64,000 nt of DNA, taken from contig NZ_JAUWAV010000004.1 of NCBI RefSeq assembly GCF_030605225.1, forward strand, positions 58,847-122,846, in the 5' to 3' direction. The notes under the pieces are model-generated. The model searched no databases. It was given only the letters and a program-made list of their open reading frames with translations, and was not told the origin of the DNA. Both the position numbers and the translations under genes were made by a program. Below are positions 54,665-63,830 of this stretch, one piece after another (position 1 is the stretch's first letter; the number at the start of each line of letters is the position of its first letter). This DNA comes from Geoalkalibacter sp. (GTDB lineage Bacteria; Desulfobacterota; Desulfuromonadia; Desulfuromonadales; Geoalkalibacteraceae).

Positions 54665-56296
54665 ATGAACCAGACCATCCTTGTCGCCGACCCCGAGTTG
54701 TCCGGCGAAATCATCTCTTTTCTTGAAGACTGTGGTTTTTCCATCCTGTCGGCGGCGACCTTTGACGAACTGTTGCTGCTCGGCGCCCAGGTGAAGGCGG
54801 ATCTGGTGCTGCTCGATGCGGCTCTGCCCGGCTTTGCGGGGGCCGATGGCCTCAGGCGGCTGCGGCAGCTTCCAGGGGCCGGCAAAGCCGCGGTGATTCT
54901 TTGTTCCTCGCCCGATGTCGATCACGCCCGTTTAAATCCCTTTGCCCTCAACGCCGATGATTATCTGGCCAAGCCCTGCGACCCTCAAGCGTTGCTGAAC
55001 CGCATCAGATTTTGCCTGAGCAGAAAAGCGGTTCTTGGCGAACCGCAGGTGTTGAGTCGAGAGGCTGTGGAGCGTCCCGAGGTCAACGAGGAGTCCAGGG
55101 AGTTCGCGGGCGATGATTTTTTCGAGTTGATGCAGAAAATTCTCTGCGATCTCTCGCGCTTCAAAAATCTCGAACGCTGTTCCGTGGCGCTTCTGGAGCA
55201 GGAACGCAGTCTCGCCTACGTCATCGCCTCAAGTGATGCGACGGCACCCACGGGATGGCGGCTCGATCTGGCCAACTACCCCGAACTTCGGGAAGTCGGC
55301 CGTACCGGACATCCCCTGGTTGTGCGCAACGTTCGCCAGGCACCCATCATGGCGCCGGTGGCCGATCGCCTGCACAGCCAGGTCTTTCAATCGTTGCTGG
55401 TGATTCCCGTGCTGGTGGGCGGCTGCGTGGTGGGGGCGCTGGTGCTGCGGTTTGCCGAACCCGATCCCGAGCTCACCCAGGAGGAGTTGTTTTTCTGCCG
55501 CCTCATGGCGCTGATGTTCGCCCAGGTGATCAAGAATTCCCAGGATCTGCCGCGGATTCATGCCATGCTGCGCGAGGAAAATCGCCACCTGCAAAAACAA
55601 TTGGAGAAGCGCGATCTCTTCGCCATGCGTGCCATCAGCGCCTTGCAGACTCCGGTGACCGCCATTCATGGGTTTTGCTCCCTGATCAAGGAGGGTGGCA
55701 TGACCCGCCTCGATCCGGATCAGCAGGACTATTTCGGCAAGGTGATCGAAACCTGCGAGGAACTGGACAAGCTGATGGGCGATCTGCTGGATCTCTCGCG
55801 GATCCTGTCCGGCAAGGCACCCTTCGATATGGGCGAGCGCGATCTGTGCGTCATCGTGCGCAAGGTCCATGAGAAGGCCTGGCCGCGGGCTCTCGCCAAG
55901 GGGCTGAGCTTTCAATGGGACATGCAGCCCTACAATTGCCGGGCCTGGTTCGATGCGGCAAGCATTCAGCGCGTGCTCGAGGGCCTGGTGAACAATGCCA
56001 TTCGCTTTACCGCCCCCGGAGGACAGATCCGTCTGGCCGTCGAGGAGCGAGATACGGAAATCCGCGTTCACGTACAAGACAGCGGCATCGGCATCGCCCC
56101 GCCTCAGCTGGCTCGTCTTCTCGGTGAATGCACGGCGGAGTCGGCCTTGGGCGAGAATTCCGAGTGCGGCGTCGGCATTTCCCTGTATCGCGCCATCATC
56201 GCGGCCCATGCCGGTCGTCTCTGGGCCGAGAGTCAACCGGGCCGCGGCAGCCTATTCAGTTTCAGCCTGCCGAAGATGGCCATCGCGGCCAATTAG
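54665..56296 (+). CDS. Receiver-GAF-histidine kinase-like hybrid lacking the phospho-histidine
   Basis: The 543-residue soluble protein has a receiver domain (residues ~1-120; Asp in LVLLDAALPG, Lys in YLAKPCDP), a GAF domain (~155-300) and a coiled region. It ends in a dimerisation/ATPase module (~320-540). The ATPase boxes look sound: N-box LVNNAIRFT, G1 DSGIGIAPPQ, G2 ECGVGIS. The phospho-acceptor box, normally SHELRTPL, reads ISALQTPV, so the His is replaced by Ser. It may be a pseudokinase or an allosteric regulator controlled by receiver phosphorylation. No partner gene adjacent. Confidence 0.83.
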   Translation: MNQTILVADPELSGEIISFLEDCGFSILSAATFDELLLLGAQVKADLVLLDAALPGFAGADGLRRLRQLPGAGKAAVILCSSPDVDHARLNPFALNADDYLAKPCDPQALLNRIRFCLSRKAVLGEPQVLSREAVERPEVNEESREFAGDDFFELMQKILCDLSRFKNLERCSVALLEQERSLAYVIASSDATAPTGWRLDLANYPELREVGRTGHPLVVRNVRQAPIMAPVADRLHSQVFQSLLVIPVLVGGCVVGALVLRFAEPDPELTQEELFFCRLMALMFAQVIKNSQDLPRIHAMLREENRHLQKQLEKRDLFAMRAISALQTPVTAIHGFCSLIKEGGMTRLDPDQQDYFGKVIETCEELDKLMGDLLDLSRILSGKAPFDMGERDLCVIVRKVHEKAWPRALAKGLSFQWDMQPYNCRAWFDAASIQRVLEGLVNNAIRFTAPGGQIRLAVEERDTEIRVHVQDSGIGIAPPQLARLLGECTAESALGENSECGVGISLYRAIIAAHAGRLWAESQPGRGSLFSFSLPKMAIAAN

Positions 56297-56389
56297 GGCC
56301 GCCCTGGTTTTTCGTCCCGAACAATTTCTTTTCTCATCCGCGGGGTTGTCGGTTCATTTCGGCCACCCTGCTTTTTTCGGCCAAAATAA

Positions 56390-56418
56390 TTGACAGTTTT
56401 GATCAGGTATGTTATTTC
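56390..56418 (+). promoter_or_regulatory. Predicted promoter of the cysE-iscR-nifS-iscU operon
   Basis: TTGACA (56390-56395), 17 bases, TATTTC (56413-56418), about 50 bases before the cysE ATG. Since iscR is in the operon, autoregulation is plausible; I cannot place an IscR box with confidence. Confidence 0.55.
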
Positions 56419-56470
56419 ATTGAAGCAACCGCGATGAAGTTAATCTTTTGTAATTACGGGGAGTTTGCGT

Positions 56471-57196
<726 letters not shown>

Positions 57197-57199
57197 CGC

Positions 57200-57634
57200 A
57201 TGAGACTCTCCACGAAAGCCCAATATGCGGTGCGCGCCATGGTCAGCCTCAGCCTCAACAGCGACGGGGCACCCATGACCATCAAGGATATCTCGGCGCG
57301 CGAGGGAATTTCCCTCACCTATCTGGAACAGCTGTTCGTCAAGCTGCGGCGCGGCAAGATCGTCAAAAGCGTGCGCGGTCCCGGCGGCGGCTATGTGCTG
57401 GGGCGCCCCGCGGCGCAGATCCAGGTCGATCAGATCATCGACAGCGTCGAAGAAACCCTGGTGCCCGTGTCGTGCATGCAGGAGGACGGAAGCTGCGCCT
57501 GCACCGACCAGTGCATCACCCATACGGTCTGGCAGGGGCTCGGTGAAAAGATCCGGGCTTTTCTTTCGTCCATCACCCTGGAAGATTTGACCCGTGATGC
57601 TCAGGAGCGGCTGGGCATCCGTAAAGTGAATTGA
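57200..57634 (+). CDS. iscR: Rrf2-family iron-sulfur regulator (IscR-like)
   Basis: A 144-residue winged-helix regulator. The DNA-binding part is RLSTKAQYAVRAMVSLSL with IKDISAREGISLTYLEQLF and the wing GPGGGYVLGRP. Cluster ligands are in a Cys-rich loop, VSCMQEDGSCACTDQC (four Cys, residues ~92-106). Family members sense cluster supply or cysteine metabolism and repress isc operons. The CymR-type (cysteine-responsive) alternative lacks the Cys loop, so IscR is favoured. It lies 3 bases after cysE. Confidence 0.9.
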   Translation: MRLSTKAQYAVRAMVSLSLNSDGAPMTIKDISAREGISLTYLEQLFVKLRRGKIVKSVRGPGGGYVLGRPAAQIQVDQIIDSVEETLVPVSCMQEDGSCACTDQCITHTVWQGLGEKIRAFLSSITLEDLTRDAQERLGIRKVN

Positions 57635-57668
57635 GCGTGATTTTCGCTATGCGCGGAGGACTCCCATC

Positions 57669-58835
57669 GTGAAACAGATCTACATGGATTACAATGCCAC
57701 CACGCCGGTGCGACCCGAGGTGGTTGAAGCCATACTTCCCTTTTATCGCGAACAGTTCGGCAATCCCTCCAGCGTGCATTGGGCGGGTCGTTCGGTGAGC
57801 GCGGCGGTGGAGAAGGCGCGCGAGCAGGTGGCGCGGCTCATTAATGCGAGTCCCGCCGAAATCGTCTTCACCAGCTGCGGCAGCGAGGGCGACAATCTGG
57901 CCATCAAGGGCACGGTGGAGGCTCTTCGGGAGCGTGGCAACCACATCATCACCACCGCCGTGGAGCATCCGGCGGTGCTCAATACCTGCGAGTACCTGGC
58001 GAAAAACGGCTGCGAGGTCACCTTCCTGCCCGTCGATGCCGAGGGCATGCTCGATCCGGCGCGCCTCGAAGCCGCCATCAACGAAAAGACCATTTTGATT
58101 TCGGCCATGTGGGGCAACAACGAAACCGGCACCATTTTTCCCATCGAGCAGATCGGGGCCATCGCGCGCAAATACAAGGTGCGTTTTCACACCGATGCGG
58201 TGCAGGCGGTGGGCAAGCTGCCCGTCGATGTGCAACAGGCGGGCGTCGATCTGCTGGTGCTCTCGGGACACAAGATCGGCGCTCCCAAGGGCGTGGGCGC
58301 CATCTACATTCGGCGCGGCACGCGCATGGTGCCCCTGATTCACGGTGGCCATCAGGAGCGCAACCGGCGCGCCGGCACGCACAACGTGGCGGGCATCGTC
58401 GGACTGGGCCTGGCCTGCGAGTTGGCCGGGCAGCAACTGGCAGAGAACGCCGCGCGCATGAAGGCTTTGCGCGACCGGCTCGAGGAGGGTATTCTCGCGC
58501 GGATTCCCGAGGTCAAGGTCAATGGGCATCCGACCCAGCGCCTGCCCAACACGCTCAACGTGAGCTTTGCCTACATCGAGGGTGAATCGCTGCTGCTCAA
58601 TTTCGACATGAAGGGGGTGGCCGCGTCCTCCGGTTCGGCCTGCACCTCCGGGTCGCTGGAACCCTCTCATGTCATGGGGGCCATGGGCGTCGACATCGCG
58701 CTGGCTCATTCGAGCACGCGCTTCAGCCTCGGGCCCGACAGCACCGAGGAAGACGTCGATTATGTGTTGGAAATCCTGCCGCCCATCGTCGCGCGGCTGC
58801 GGGCCATGAGCCCGCTTTATCCCGGTAACCGATGA
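57669..58835 (+). CDS. nifS: Cysteine desulfurase, NifS/IscS type
   Basis: This PLP enzyme takes sulfur from cysteine for Fe-S clusters and tRNA thiolation. The start YMDYNATTPVRPEVVEA, the PLP Lys in LVLSGHKIGAPKGVGAI, and the persulfide Cys in SSGSACTSGSLEPSHVM are present. The short loop around this Cys resembles NifS. GTG start after GGAGGAC. Length is 388. It is followed by the scaffold gene iscU and, 590 bases on, by the thiouridylase mnmA that needs its sulfur. Confidence 0.95.
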   Translation: MKQIYMDYNATTPVRPEVVEAILPFYREQFGNPSSVHWAGRSVSAAVEKAREQVARLINASPAEIVFTSCGSEGDNLAIKGTVEALRERGNHIITTAVEHPAVLNTCEYLAKNGCEVTFLPVDAEGMLDPARLEAAINEKTILISAMWGNNETGTIFPIEQIGAIARKYKVRFHTDAVQAVGKLPVDVQQAGVDLLVLSGHKIGAPKGVGAIYIRRGTRMVPLIHGGHQERNRRAGTHNVAGIVGLGLACELAGQQLAENAARMKALRDRLEEGILARIPEVKVNGHPTQRLPNTLNVSFAYIEGESLLLNFDMKGVAASSGSACTSGSLEPSHVMGAMGVDIALAHSSTRFSLGPDSTEEDVDYVLEILPPIVARLRAMSPLYPGNR

Positions 58836-58903
58836 CCCAGGGATGGGTTGCAGACTTTCGCGAATCACCACGAAGATGCAAAAACACCAAGGAGAAGGGC
58901 GTT

Positions 58904-59278
58904 ATGTACACCGAAAAAGTCATGGATCATTTCAGCAACCCCCGCAACGTGGGTGAGATCGAAAACGCCGATGGCGTCGGAGAAGTGGGCAACGCCTCCT
59001 GCGGCGACATCATGAAGATCTTTCTCAAGGTCGAGGACAATGTCATCAAGGACGTCAAGTTTAAAACCTTCGGCTGCGGCGCGGCTATCGCCACCTCGTC
59101 CATGGTGACCGAAATGGCCATCGGCAAAACCATCGATGAAGCCCTGGAGCTGACCAACGCCGCCGTCGCCGAAGCCCTCGACGGCCTGCCGGCCAACAAG
59201 ATGCACTGCAGCAATCTTGCCGCCGACGCCTTGCACGAAGCGATCAAGAATTACAAGGAAAAGCACGGGGCAGGGTAG
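58904..59278 (+). CDS. iscU: Fe-S cluster scaffold protein IscU/NifU N-terminal type
   Basis: A 124-residue scaffold on which [2Fe-2S]/[4Fe-4S] clusters form. Three ligand Cys lie in GNASCGDIMKI, KTFGCGAAIATSS and NKMHCSNLAADAL; the Asp next to the first Cys is also conserved. It has no NifU C-terminal domains. ATG 58904 follows AAGGAGAAGGG. Sits 68 bases after nifS. Confidence 0.95.
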   Translation: MYTEKVMDHFSNPRNVGEIENADGVGEVGNASCGDIMKIFLKVEDNVIKDVKFKTFGCGAAIATSSMVTEMAIGKTIDEALELTNAAVAEALDGLPANKMHCSNLAADALHEAIKNYKEKHGAG

Positions 59279-59343
59279 GCAGGATTTTTTAGCAGCGCAG
59301 GTTCACGAAAGGGCTGCTGCATGTCGGGAGCCCTTTTGCTTTT

Positions 59344-59451
59344 GTCCTTGGTCCTTGGTCCTTGGTCCTTGGTAAGGGGCAAGGGCAAGAAACGATGCTT
59401 GGTTTTGGTGGTTTTGAACAAATGACAAGTGACAAAGGACAAAGGACCGCC
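59344..59451. repeat. Heptad repeat arrays around the mnmA start, in inverted arrangement
   Basis: Four perfect copies of GTCCTTG (59344-59371) face three or four copies of a related heptad in reverse sense (GACAAGT, GACAAAG, GACAAAG, GACCGCC; 59424-59451). Eighteen bases of the two arms can pair with two mismatches, enclosing the probable mnmA start region. Confidence 0.8.
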
Positions 59452-60528
59452 CCTAGAAAACGCATCGTCGTCGCCATGAGCGGCGGAGTGGATTCGTCGG
59501 TGACGGCCGCCTTGCTCAAGGAACAGGGCCACGAGGTCATCGGCATGACCATGCAGATCTGGGATTATTCCAAATTCACGGCGCAAAACGGAGAAACCTT
59601 CGGTACCTGCTGCTCCCTCGACGATGTCTATGATGCGCGCCGCGTGGCTCAGGCACTGGACATCCCGTTCTACGTGATCAACTTTGAAAAGCAGTTCCAG
59701 CAGGCGGTCATCGATGATTTCTGCGATGCCTATTTCGCCGGGCGCACCCCCAACCCCTGCGTGCTGTGCAACCAGGTGCTCAAGTTCGATCTGCTGCTGC
59801 GACGGGCGCAAGAGCTGGAGGCGGATTTTCTTGCCACCGGCCATTACGCCATCATCGCGGAGGATGGCCGGGGAGGGCATGTGCTGCGCAAGGGGCGGGA
59901 TAAGACCAAGGACCAGAGCTATTTTTTGTTCACCCTGACCCAGGAGCAGATGGCGCGGGTGCGCTTTCCCTTGGGTGACATGAGTAAGGACGAGGTGCGC
60001 GGGCACGCCGCGCGCTTTCAGTTGCCCGTGGCCGAGAAGGCCGAAAGTCAGGATATCTGTTTCGTGCCCGACGGCGATTACGTGCGCTTTCTCGAGGAGG
60101 AGCGCGGCGCGGGGCGCATGAATGGCGACATCGTGCATGTCTCAGGCAAGATTCTCGGCCGCCATCAGGGAACCTACCGCTATACCGTCGGCCAGCGGCG
60201 CGGCCTCGGCATCTCCTGGCCCAAGCCGCTCTTCGTGGTGGCCATCGATGCGGCACGGTGCCAGGTGATTGTCGGCGAAAAACAATTTCTGGAGCGCGAA
60301 TCCCTGGTCGTAGAGCGATGCAACTGGCATATTCCCGTGCCGTCGCATCCCCTGCGTGCCGCCTGCCGCATCCGCTATCGTCATGAGGAGGTTCCGGCCA
60401 CGATCAACGTTTTGCCCGAAGGCCGCGCCGAGGTGTGCTTCGATGCGCCGCAAAAGGGCGTGACTCCCGGTCAGGCGGCGGTGTTTTACGACGGTGACCG
60501 TGTTCTTGGGGGAGGCTGGATCGCATGA
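59422..60528 (+). CDS. mnmA: tRNA-uridine 2-sulfurtransferase
   Basis: It thiolates U34 of Lys/Glu/Gln tRNAs with sulfur passed from the cysteine desulfurase. The PP-loop motif [17 protein letters not shown], the catalytic Cys in TPNPCVLCN and the second Cys in [13 protein letters not shown] are seen, followed by [17 protein letters not shown]. Start uncertain: ATG 59422 gives 368 residues; ATG 59395 and a GTG at 59362 are in frame but lie in repeat-like sequence without a clear ribosome site. The stop overlaps mtaB (ATGA). Confidence 0.92.
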   Translation: MTSDKGQRTAPRKRIVVAMSGGVDSSVTAALLKEQGHEVIGMTMQIWDYSKFTAQNGETFGTCCSLDDVYDARRVAQALDIPFYVINFEKQFQQAVIDDFCDAYFAGRTPNPCVLCNQVLKFDLLLRRAQELEADFLATGHYAIIAEDGRGGHVLRKGRDKTKDQSYFLFTLTQEQMARVRFPLGDMSKDEVRGHAARFQLPVAEKAESQDICFVPDGDYVRFLEEERGAGRMNGDIVHVSGKILGRHQGTYRYTVGQRRGLGISWPKPLFVVAIDAARCQVIVGEKQFLERESLVVERCNWHIPVPSHPLRAACRIRYRHEEVPATINVLPEGRAEVCFDAPQKGVTPGQAAVFYDGDRVLGGGWIA

Positions 60529-61820
60529 AGACCAGGGTTTCGGTGACCACGTTGGGCTGCAAGACCAACCAGTATGAATCAGCGGCCATGGAAGAGCGCC
60601 TGGTCGGTGCCGGCTATGAGGTCGTGCCCTTTGACGATGCAGCCGATCTGGTCATCGTCAACACCTGCACCGTGACCGCCGCCACCGACCGCCAGTCGCG
60701 CAATCTCATCCGCCGCGCGCGCCGCCTCAATCCGGGGGCGCGCATCGTGGTGACGGGCTGCTATGCCCAGGTGGCGCCCGACAAGCTGGTGAATCTGCCC
60801 GGCGTCGCCCTGGTCATCGGCAACGCCGAAAAAAAAGAGTTTCTCGATCTTCTGCACGATGTCGCCGACACTCCGCAAATCAAGGTTTCGGACATCGGCC
60901 GCGCCCGTGAGGCGGTGCCCTTGCGCCTCTCGCGCTTTTCCGAGCGCAGCCGCGCCTTCGTGCAGATCCAGAACGGCTGCGATGCCTATTGCAGCTACTG
61001 CATCATCCCCCATGCCCGAGGCCGCAGTCGTTCCCTTCCCCCCGACGAGGCCCTGGCGCAGGTGCGGCGGCTGGTGGAGTCCGGCTATCCGGAGATCGTT
61101 CTGACCGGCATTCACATCGGCGGCTACGGCGCCGATCTCTCTCCGGCCTGTTCCCTGCGCGAGCTGGTGGCCCGCATTCAGGACGAAACCCCGGTGCGGC
61201 GTTTGCGCCTTGGGTCCATCGAGCCGACGGAAATTCCCGCCGCCCTGGTGAATCTGATGGCCGAATCCGCGGTCATCTGCCCCCACTTCCACATCCCCCT
61301 GCAGTCCGGCGACGATCAGGTTCTGCGGCGCATGAACCGGATTTACGATACGGAGTTTTTCCGGCGCATGATCGAGGGTATTCACAACCGCCTGCCCGAA
61401 GCGGCCATCGGTCTGGATGTGATCGTCGGATTCCCCGGCGAAACGGAACAGGAATTCGCCAACACCCTGCGGTTTATCGAGAGTCTTCCCGCGACCCATC
61501 TGCACGTTTTTCCCTTCAGTAAGCGTCCTGGAACTCCCGCCGCGACCATGCCCGATCAGGTGCCGGGGGAGATCATCAAGGAACGTTCGGCCAGGGTTCG
61601 CGCCCTGGGCGAGGAGAAAACCCACGCCTATGCCCAACGTTTTATCGGTCGCGAGTTGGAGGTGGTGGTGGAAGGCGGCGTCAGCGCCGGGGTACGCAAG
61701 GGCTTGACGCGCAACTATCTGCAGGTGTTTTTTCCCGGCTCCGCCGAATTGGTCGGTCGGGCGGTGCGGGTCCGCATCACCGAGCTGAGCCCGCGCGGCC
61801 TTGAGGGAAAGATCGGGTAA
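60525..61820 (+). CDS. mtaB: tRNA t6A37 methylthiotransferase MtaB
   Basis: This radical-SAM enzyme adds a methylthio group to t6A at position 37. The N-terminal cluster Cys lie in [23 protein letters not shown] and VTGCYAQ; the radical-SAM triplet is in [21 protein letters not shown] domain forms the C-terminus (~370-430). Asn after GCKT and overall length (431) fit MtaB rather than MiaB/RimO. It overlaps mnmA by four bases: two tRNA-sulfur genes in one unit. Confidence 0.94.
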   Translation: MKTRVSVTTLGCKTNQYESAAMEERLVGAGYEVVPFDDAADLVIVNTCTVTAATDRQSRNLIRRARRLNPGARIVVTGCYAQVAPDKLVNLPGVALVIGNAEKKEFLDLLHDVADTPQIKVSDIGRAREAVPLRLSRFSERSRAFVQIQNGCDAYCSYCIIPHARGRSRSLPPDEALAQVRRLVESGYPEIVLTGIHIGGYGADLSPACSLRELVARIQDETPVRRLRLGSIEPTEIPAALVNLMAESAVICPHFHIPLQSGDDQVLRRMNRIYDTEFFRRMIEGIHNRLPEAAIGLDVIVGFPGETEQEFANTLRFIESLPATHLHVFPFSKRPGTPAATMPDQVPGEIIKERSARVRALGEEKTHAYAQRFIGRELEVVVEGGVSAGVRKGLTRNYLQVFFPGSAELVGRAVRVRITELSPRGLEGKIG

Positions 61821-61826
61821 GGTCTC

Positions 61827-62768
61827 ATGAACGAGCGTGCGATGCGGCCTTCCTCCTATCGCCTCGGCGTGGCCGCGGGTGATGTCGGTGAGCGCCTCGA
61901 TCTCTTTCTCGTTCGCGCTGTTGCGGGAGTCTCGCGTAAGAAAGTCAAGCAGGCCCTGGATGAGGGCCGGGTGCAAGTGGATGGCGAGGTGGTGCGGCGC
62001 GCCGGGCATTTGCTGCGGGGCGGCGAGCAGATCCAGGCCCTGCTGGCGGTGGATGCAAAACCGGCCGCGCCCTCTCTGGGCATTCTCTATCAGGATGACT
62101 GGCTGCTGGCGGTGGACAAGCCCGCCGGTCTCGCCCCGCATCGCACCAGCGGCGGCGGACCCAATGCCCTGGATCTGGCCGCCGAGTTGCTCGGACGGCG
62201 CGAGAATCCGCCGATCCTGCTGCACCGTCTCGACCAGGACACCAGCGGCGTGCTGCTGCTGGCCCTCACGCCCGAGGCCAACCGTGAACTGGCCCGCCAG
62301 TTCAGCGACCGCGAGGTGGAAAAAATCTATCTTGCCCTGGTGAAGGGCAGCCCTCCCGATGCGTTTGAGGTCAGCAATCATCTCAAGGCCAAAAGCCGTG
62401 GGCGCACCGTCGCCGTGCGCAGCGGCGGGCTGGCCGCGCAGACCTCCTTCATCACCCGACACCGCGGCGAGGGCTTCGCCCTCGTCGAAGCTTATCCCCG
62501 CACCGGTCGCACCCACCAGATCCGCGCCCATCTGGCCGGCGAAGGCTACCCCCTGCTTGGCGACATTCTGTATGGCGGCCCCGCTTTCGTGGAGATCGAC
62601 GGCTGCTCCATCGCCGTGCCTCGCCATCTGCTGCACGCCTGGAAGCTCTGTGTCAGACACCCTGCAAGCGGGTTGTCCCTTGCGCTGCAAGCGCCCATCC
62701 CCGACGATTTTTCGTCGTTATTACCAAATGGTTTCAACCCGTCGGCGGTTTGCGCGCCACTAGGATAA
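61827..62768 (+). CDS. RluA-family pseudouridine synthase with S4 domain
   Basis: A 313-residue rRNA/tRNA modification enzyme. The S4 RNA-binding domain (GERLDLFLVRAVAGVSRKKV, then ALDEGRVQVDGEVV) is at residues ~20-70. The catalytic Asp is in LLHRLDQDTSGVLLLAL, and the C-terminal AYPRTGRTHQIRAHLAGEG is typical. RluC/RluD-like; target site not determinable. Its last 35 bases overlap the 3' end of the convergent methyltransferase gene. Confidence 0.88.
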   Translation: MNERAMRPSSYRLGVAAGDVGERLDLFLVRAVAGVSRKKVKQALDEGRVQVDGEVVRRAGHLLRGGEQIQALLAVDAKPAAPSLGILYQDDWLLAVDKPAGLAPHRTSGGGPNALDLAAELLGRRENPPILLHRLDQDTSGVLLLALTPEANRELARQFSDREVEKIYLALVKGSPPDAFEVSNHLKAKSRGRTVAVRSGGLAAQTSFITRHRGEGFALVEAYPRTGRTHQIRAHLAGEGYPLLGDILYGGPAFVEIDGCSIAVPRHLLHAWKLCVRHPASGLSLALQAPIPDDFSSLLPNGFNPSAVCAPLG

Positions 62769-63600
62769 TCTTGCTCCTTGGGCGTAGCAGCGGCGGGCGC
62801 ATGCCCAGCAACTCATCGTAACCGGCTCCTTGGGCGAGGATTTCGAAGCCGCTCTGTTCGACCAGCCTCGCCAGTTGTCCGGGGGTGAAGATTTGCTTGT
62901 GCCCGTAGGGCAGGGCGGAGTAGTAGCTCGATAGAAACAGCGGCAGGCGGCCGCCGCTCAGGCGGGAGGCCAGTAGGCTGAGGCGGTAGGGCAGAACCTC
63001 GCGCGAGGGAGTGTCGACAAAAAGGGCGCCGCCGGGTTTGAGCAGTTGGAAGGCGCACCTGATGGTCTCGGCGGGAAAGTTGACGTGCTCGATGACATCC
63101 CACAGGGTGATGACATCGAAGAAGGCCGTGAATTTCTCCCGCCAGCGCGGGGCTTCGATGGTTTGCTCTTCCAGGTGCAGATCAAATTCGCGCCGGGCGA
63201 ATAAACGGCGCAAGCGGCTCGGCTCGATGCCCGTGCCATCGGCGTCGGCCGCGCGCAGTCGCAGAAGAAACTGGCCGACGCCCGCGCCGATGTCGAGACA
63301 CTTGGCGCCGGGCAGGCTGCAATATTTTTCCACCAGCCGCAGGCGCCAGGGCAGTTCTCCCTCGCTGGTTCCCAGGCGTTCGGAAATATACTTCCAGGAT
63401 TTTTCGTCCAACTCGCCAAGTTCTTCTTCGCCTTCGGCGGGCAGGGGATCGAGGTGGTCGAGGAAATGAAAATCGCAGCGCCGACAGGTCAGGAGCGTTC
63501 CGGCTTCCAGGCGATAGGTCGGCTGCGCGGATCGTTCCCCGCAAAGTTTGCAGGGATGAAAGTCATCGTCCTTGGGCGGTTGCCGTGCTTCACTCGGCAT
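62734..63600 (-). CDS. Class I SAM-dependent methyltransferase with N-terminal zinc ribbon
   Basis: A 288-residue protein. Residues ~15-45 hold two Cys pairs (CKLC ... CRRC), a rubredoxin-like zinc ribbon. Then comes a Rossmann methyltransferase domain with motif I CLDIGAGVGQFLLRLRAADA and post-motifs FDVITLWDVIEHV and LLKPGGALFVDTPS. Similar proteins act in cell-surface glycan or lipid synthesis; substrate unknown. ATG 63600 is chosen because upstream sequence codes for the next protein in another frame. Confidence 0.82.
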   Translation of the reverse strand: MPSEARQPPKDDDFHPCKLCGERSAQPTYRLEAGTLLTCRRCDFHFLDHLDPLPAEGEEELGELDEKSWKYISERLGTSEGELPWRLRLVEKYCSLPGAKCLDIGAGVGQFLLRLRAADADGTGIEPSRLRRLFARREFDLHLEEQTIEAPRWREKFTAFFDVITLWDVIEHVNFPAETIRCAFQLLKPGGALFVDTPSREVLPYRLSLLASRLSGGRLPLFLSSYYSALPYGHKQIFTPGQLARLVEQSGFEILAQGAGYDELLGMRPPLLRPRSKIILVARKPPTG

Positions 63601-63823
63601 TTTTTCGCCAGGGACGCTCAAGGCCCACCTTGATGCCGAGCAGCACGGCGGGCAGGCTGTGAAAGAACAGATCGAACATATCCAGGGGCCGGGTGAGGGA
63701 GCCTTCCCTGAGCATGCGCAGTTTTTCCATGAGGTGCGGCTCGGGATAAAAGGGTGAGAGCCCAAGCAGCAAGGTCAGTAGGATGAGTATCGGGTAGCTG
63801 ATTTTTGCAAGGAAGTTGCGCAT
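63590..63823 (-). CDS. Small membrane protein of unknown function
   Basis: A 77-residue protein with an N-terminal hydrophobic helix (ISYPILILLTLLLGLSPF), a charged middle (HLMEKLRMLREGSLTRPLDM) and a second partly hydrophobic segment (FDLFFHSLPAVLLGIKVGLE). It overlaps the methyltransferase start by 11 bases. I recall similar short proteins in Geobacter relatives, sometimes labelled RND transporter without evidence. No function can be read. Confidence 0.65.
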   Translation of the reverse strand: MRNFLAKISYPILILLTLLLGLSPFYPEPHLMEKLRMLREGSLTRPLDMFDLFFHSLPAVLLGIKVGLERPWRKNAE

Positions 63824-63830
63824 GGCGGCT

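Noticed and set aside
60579..62690. A 703-residue open frame antisense to mtaB and the RluA-type gene
   Set aside because: Long antisense frames are common in high-GC coding DNA; the composition is a mirror of two confidently identified genes, and no domain is seen.
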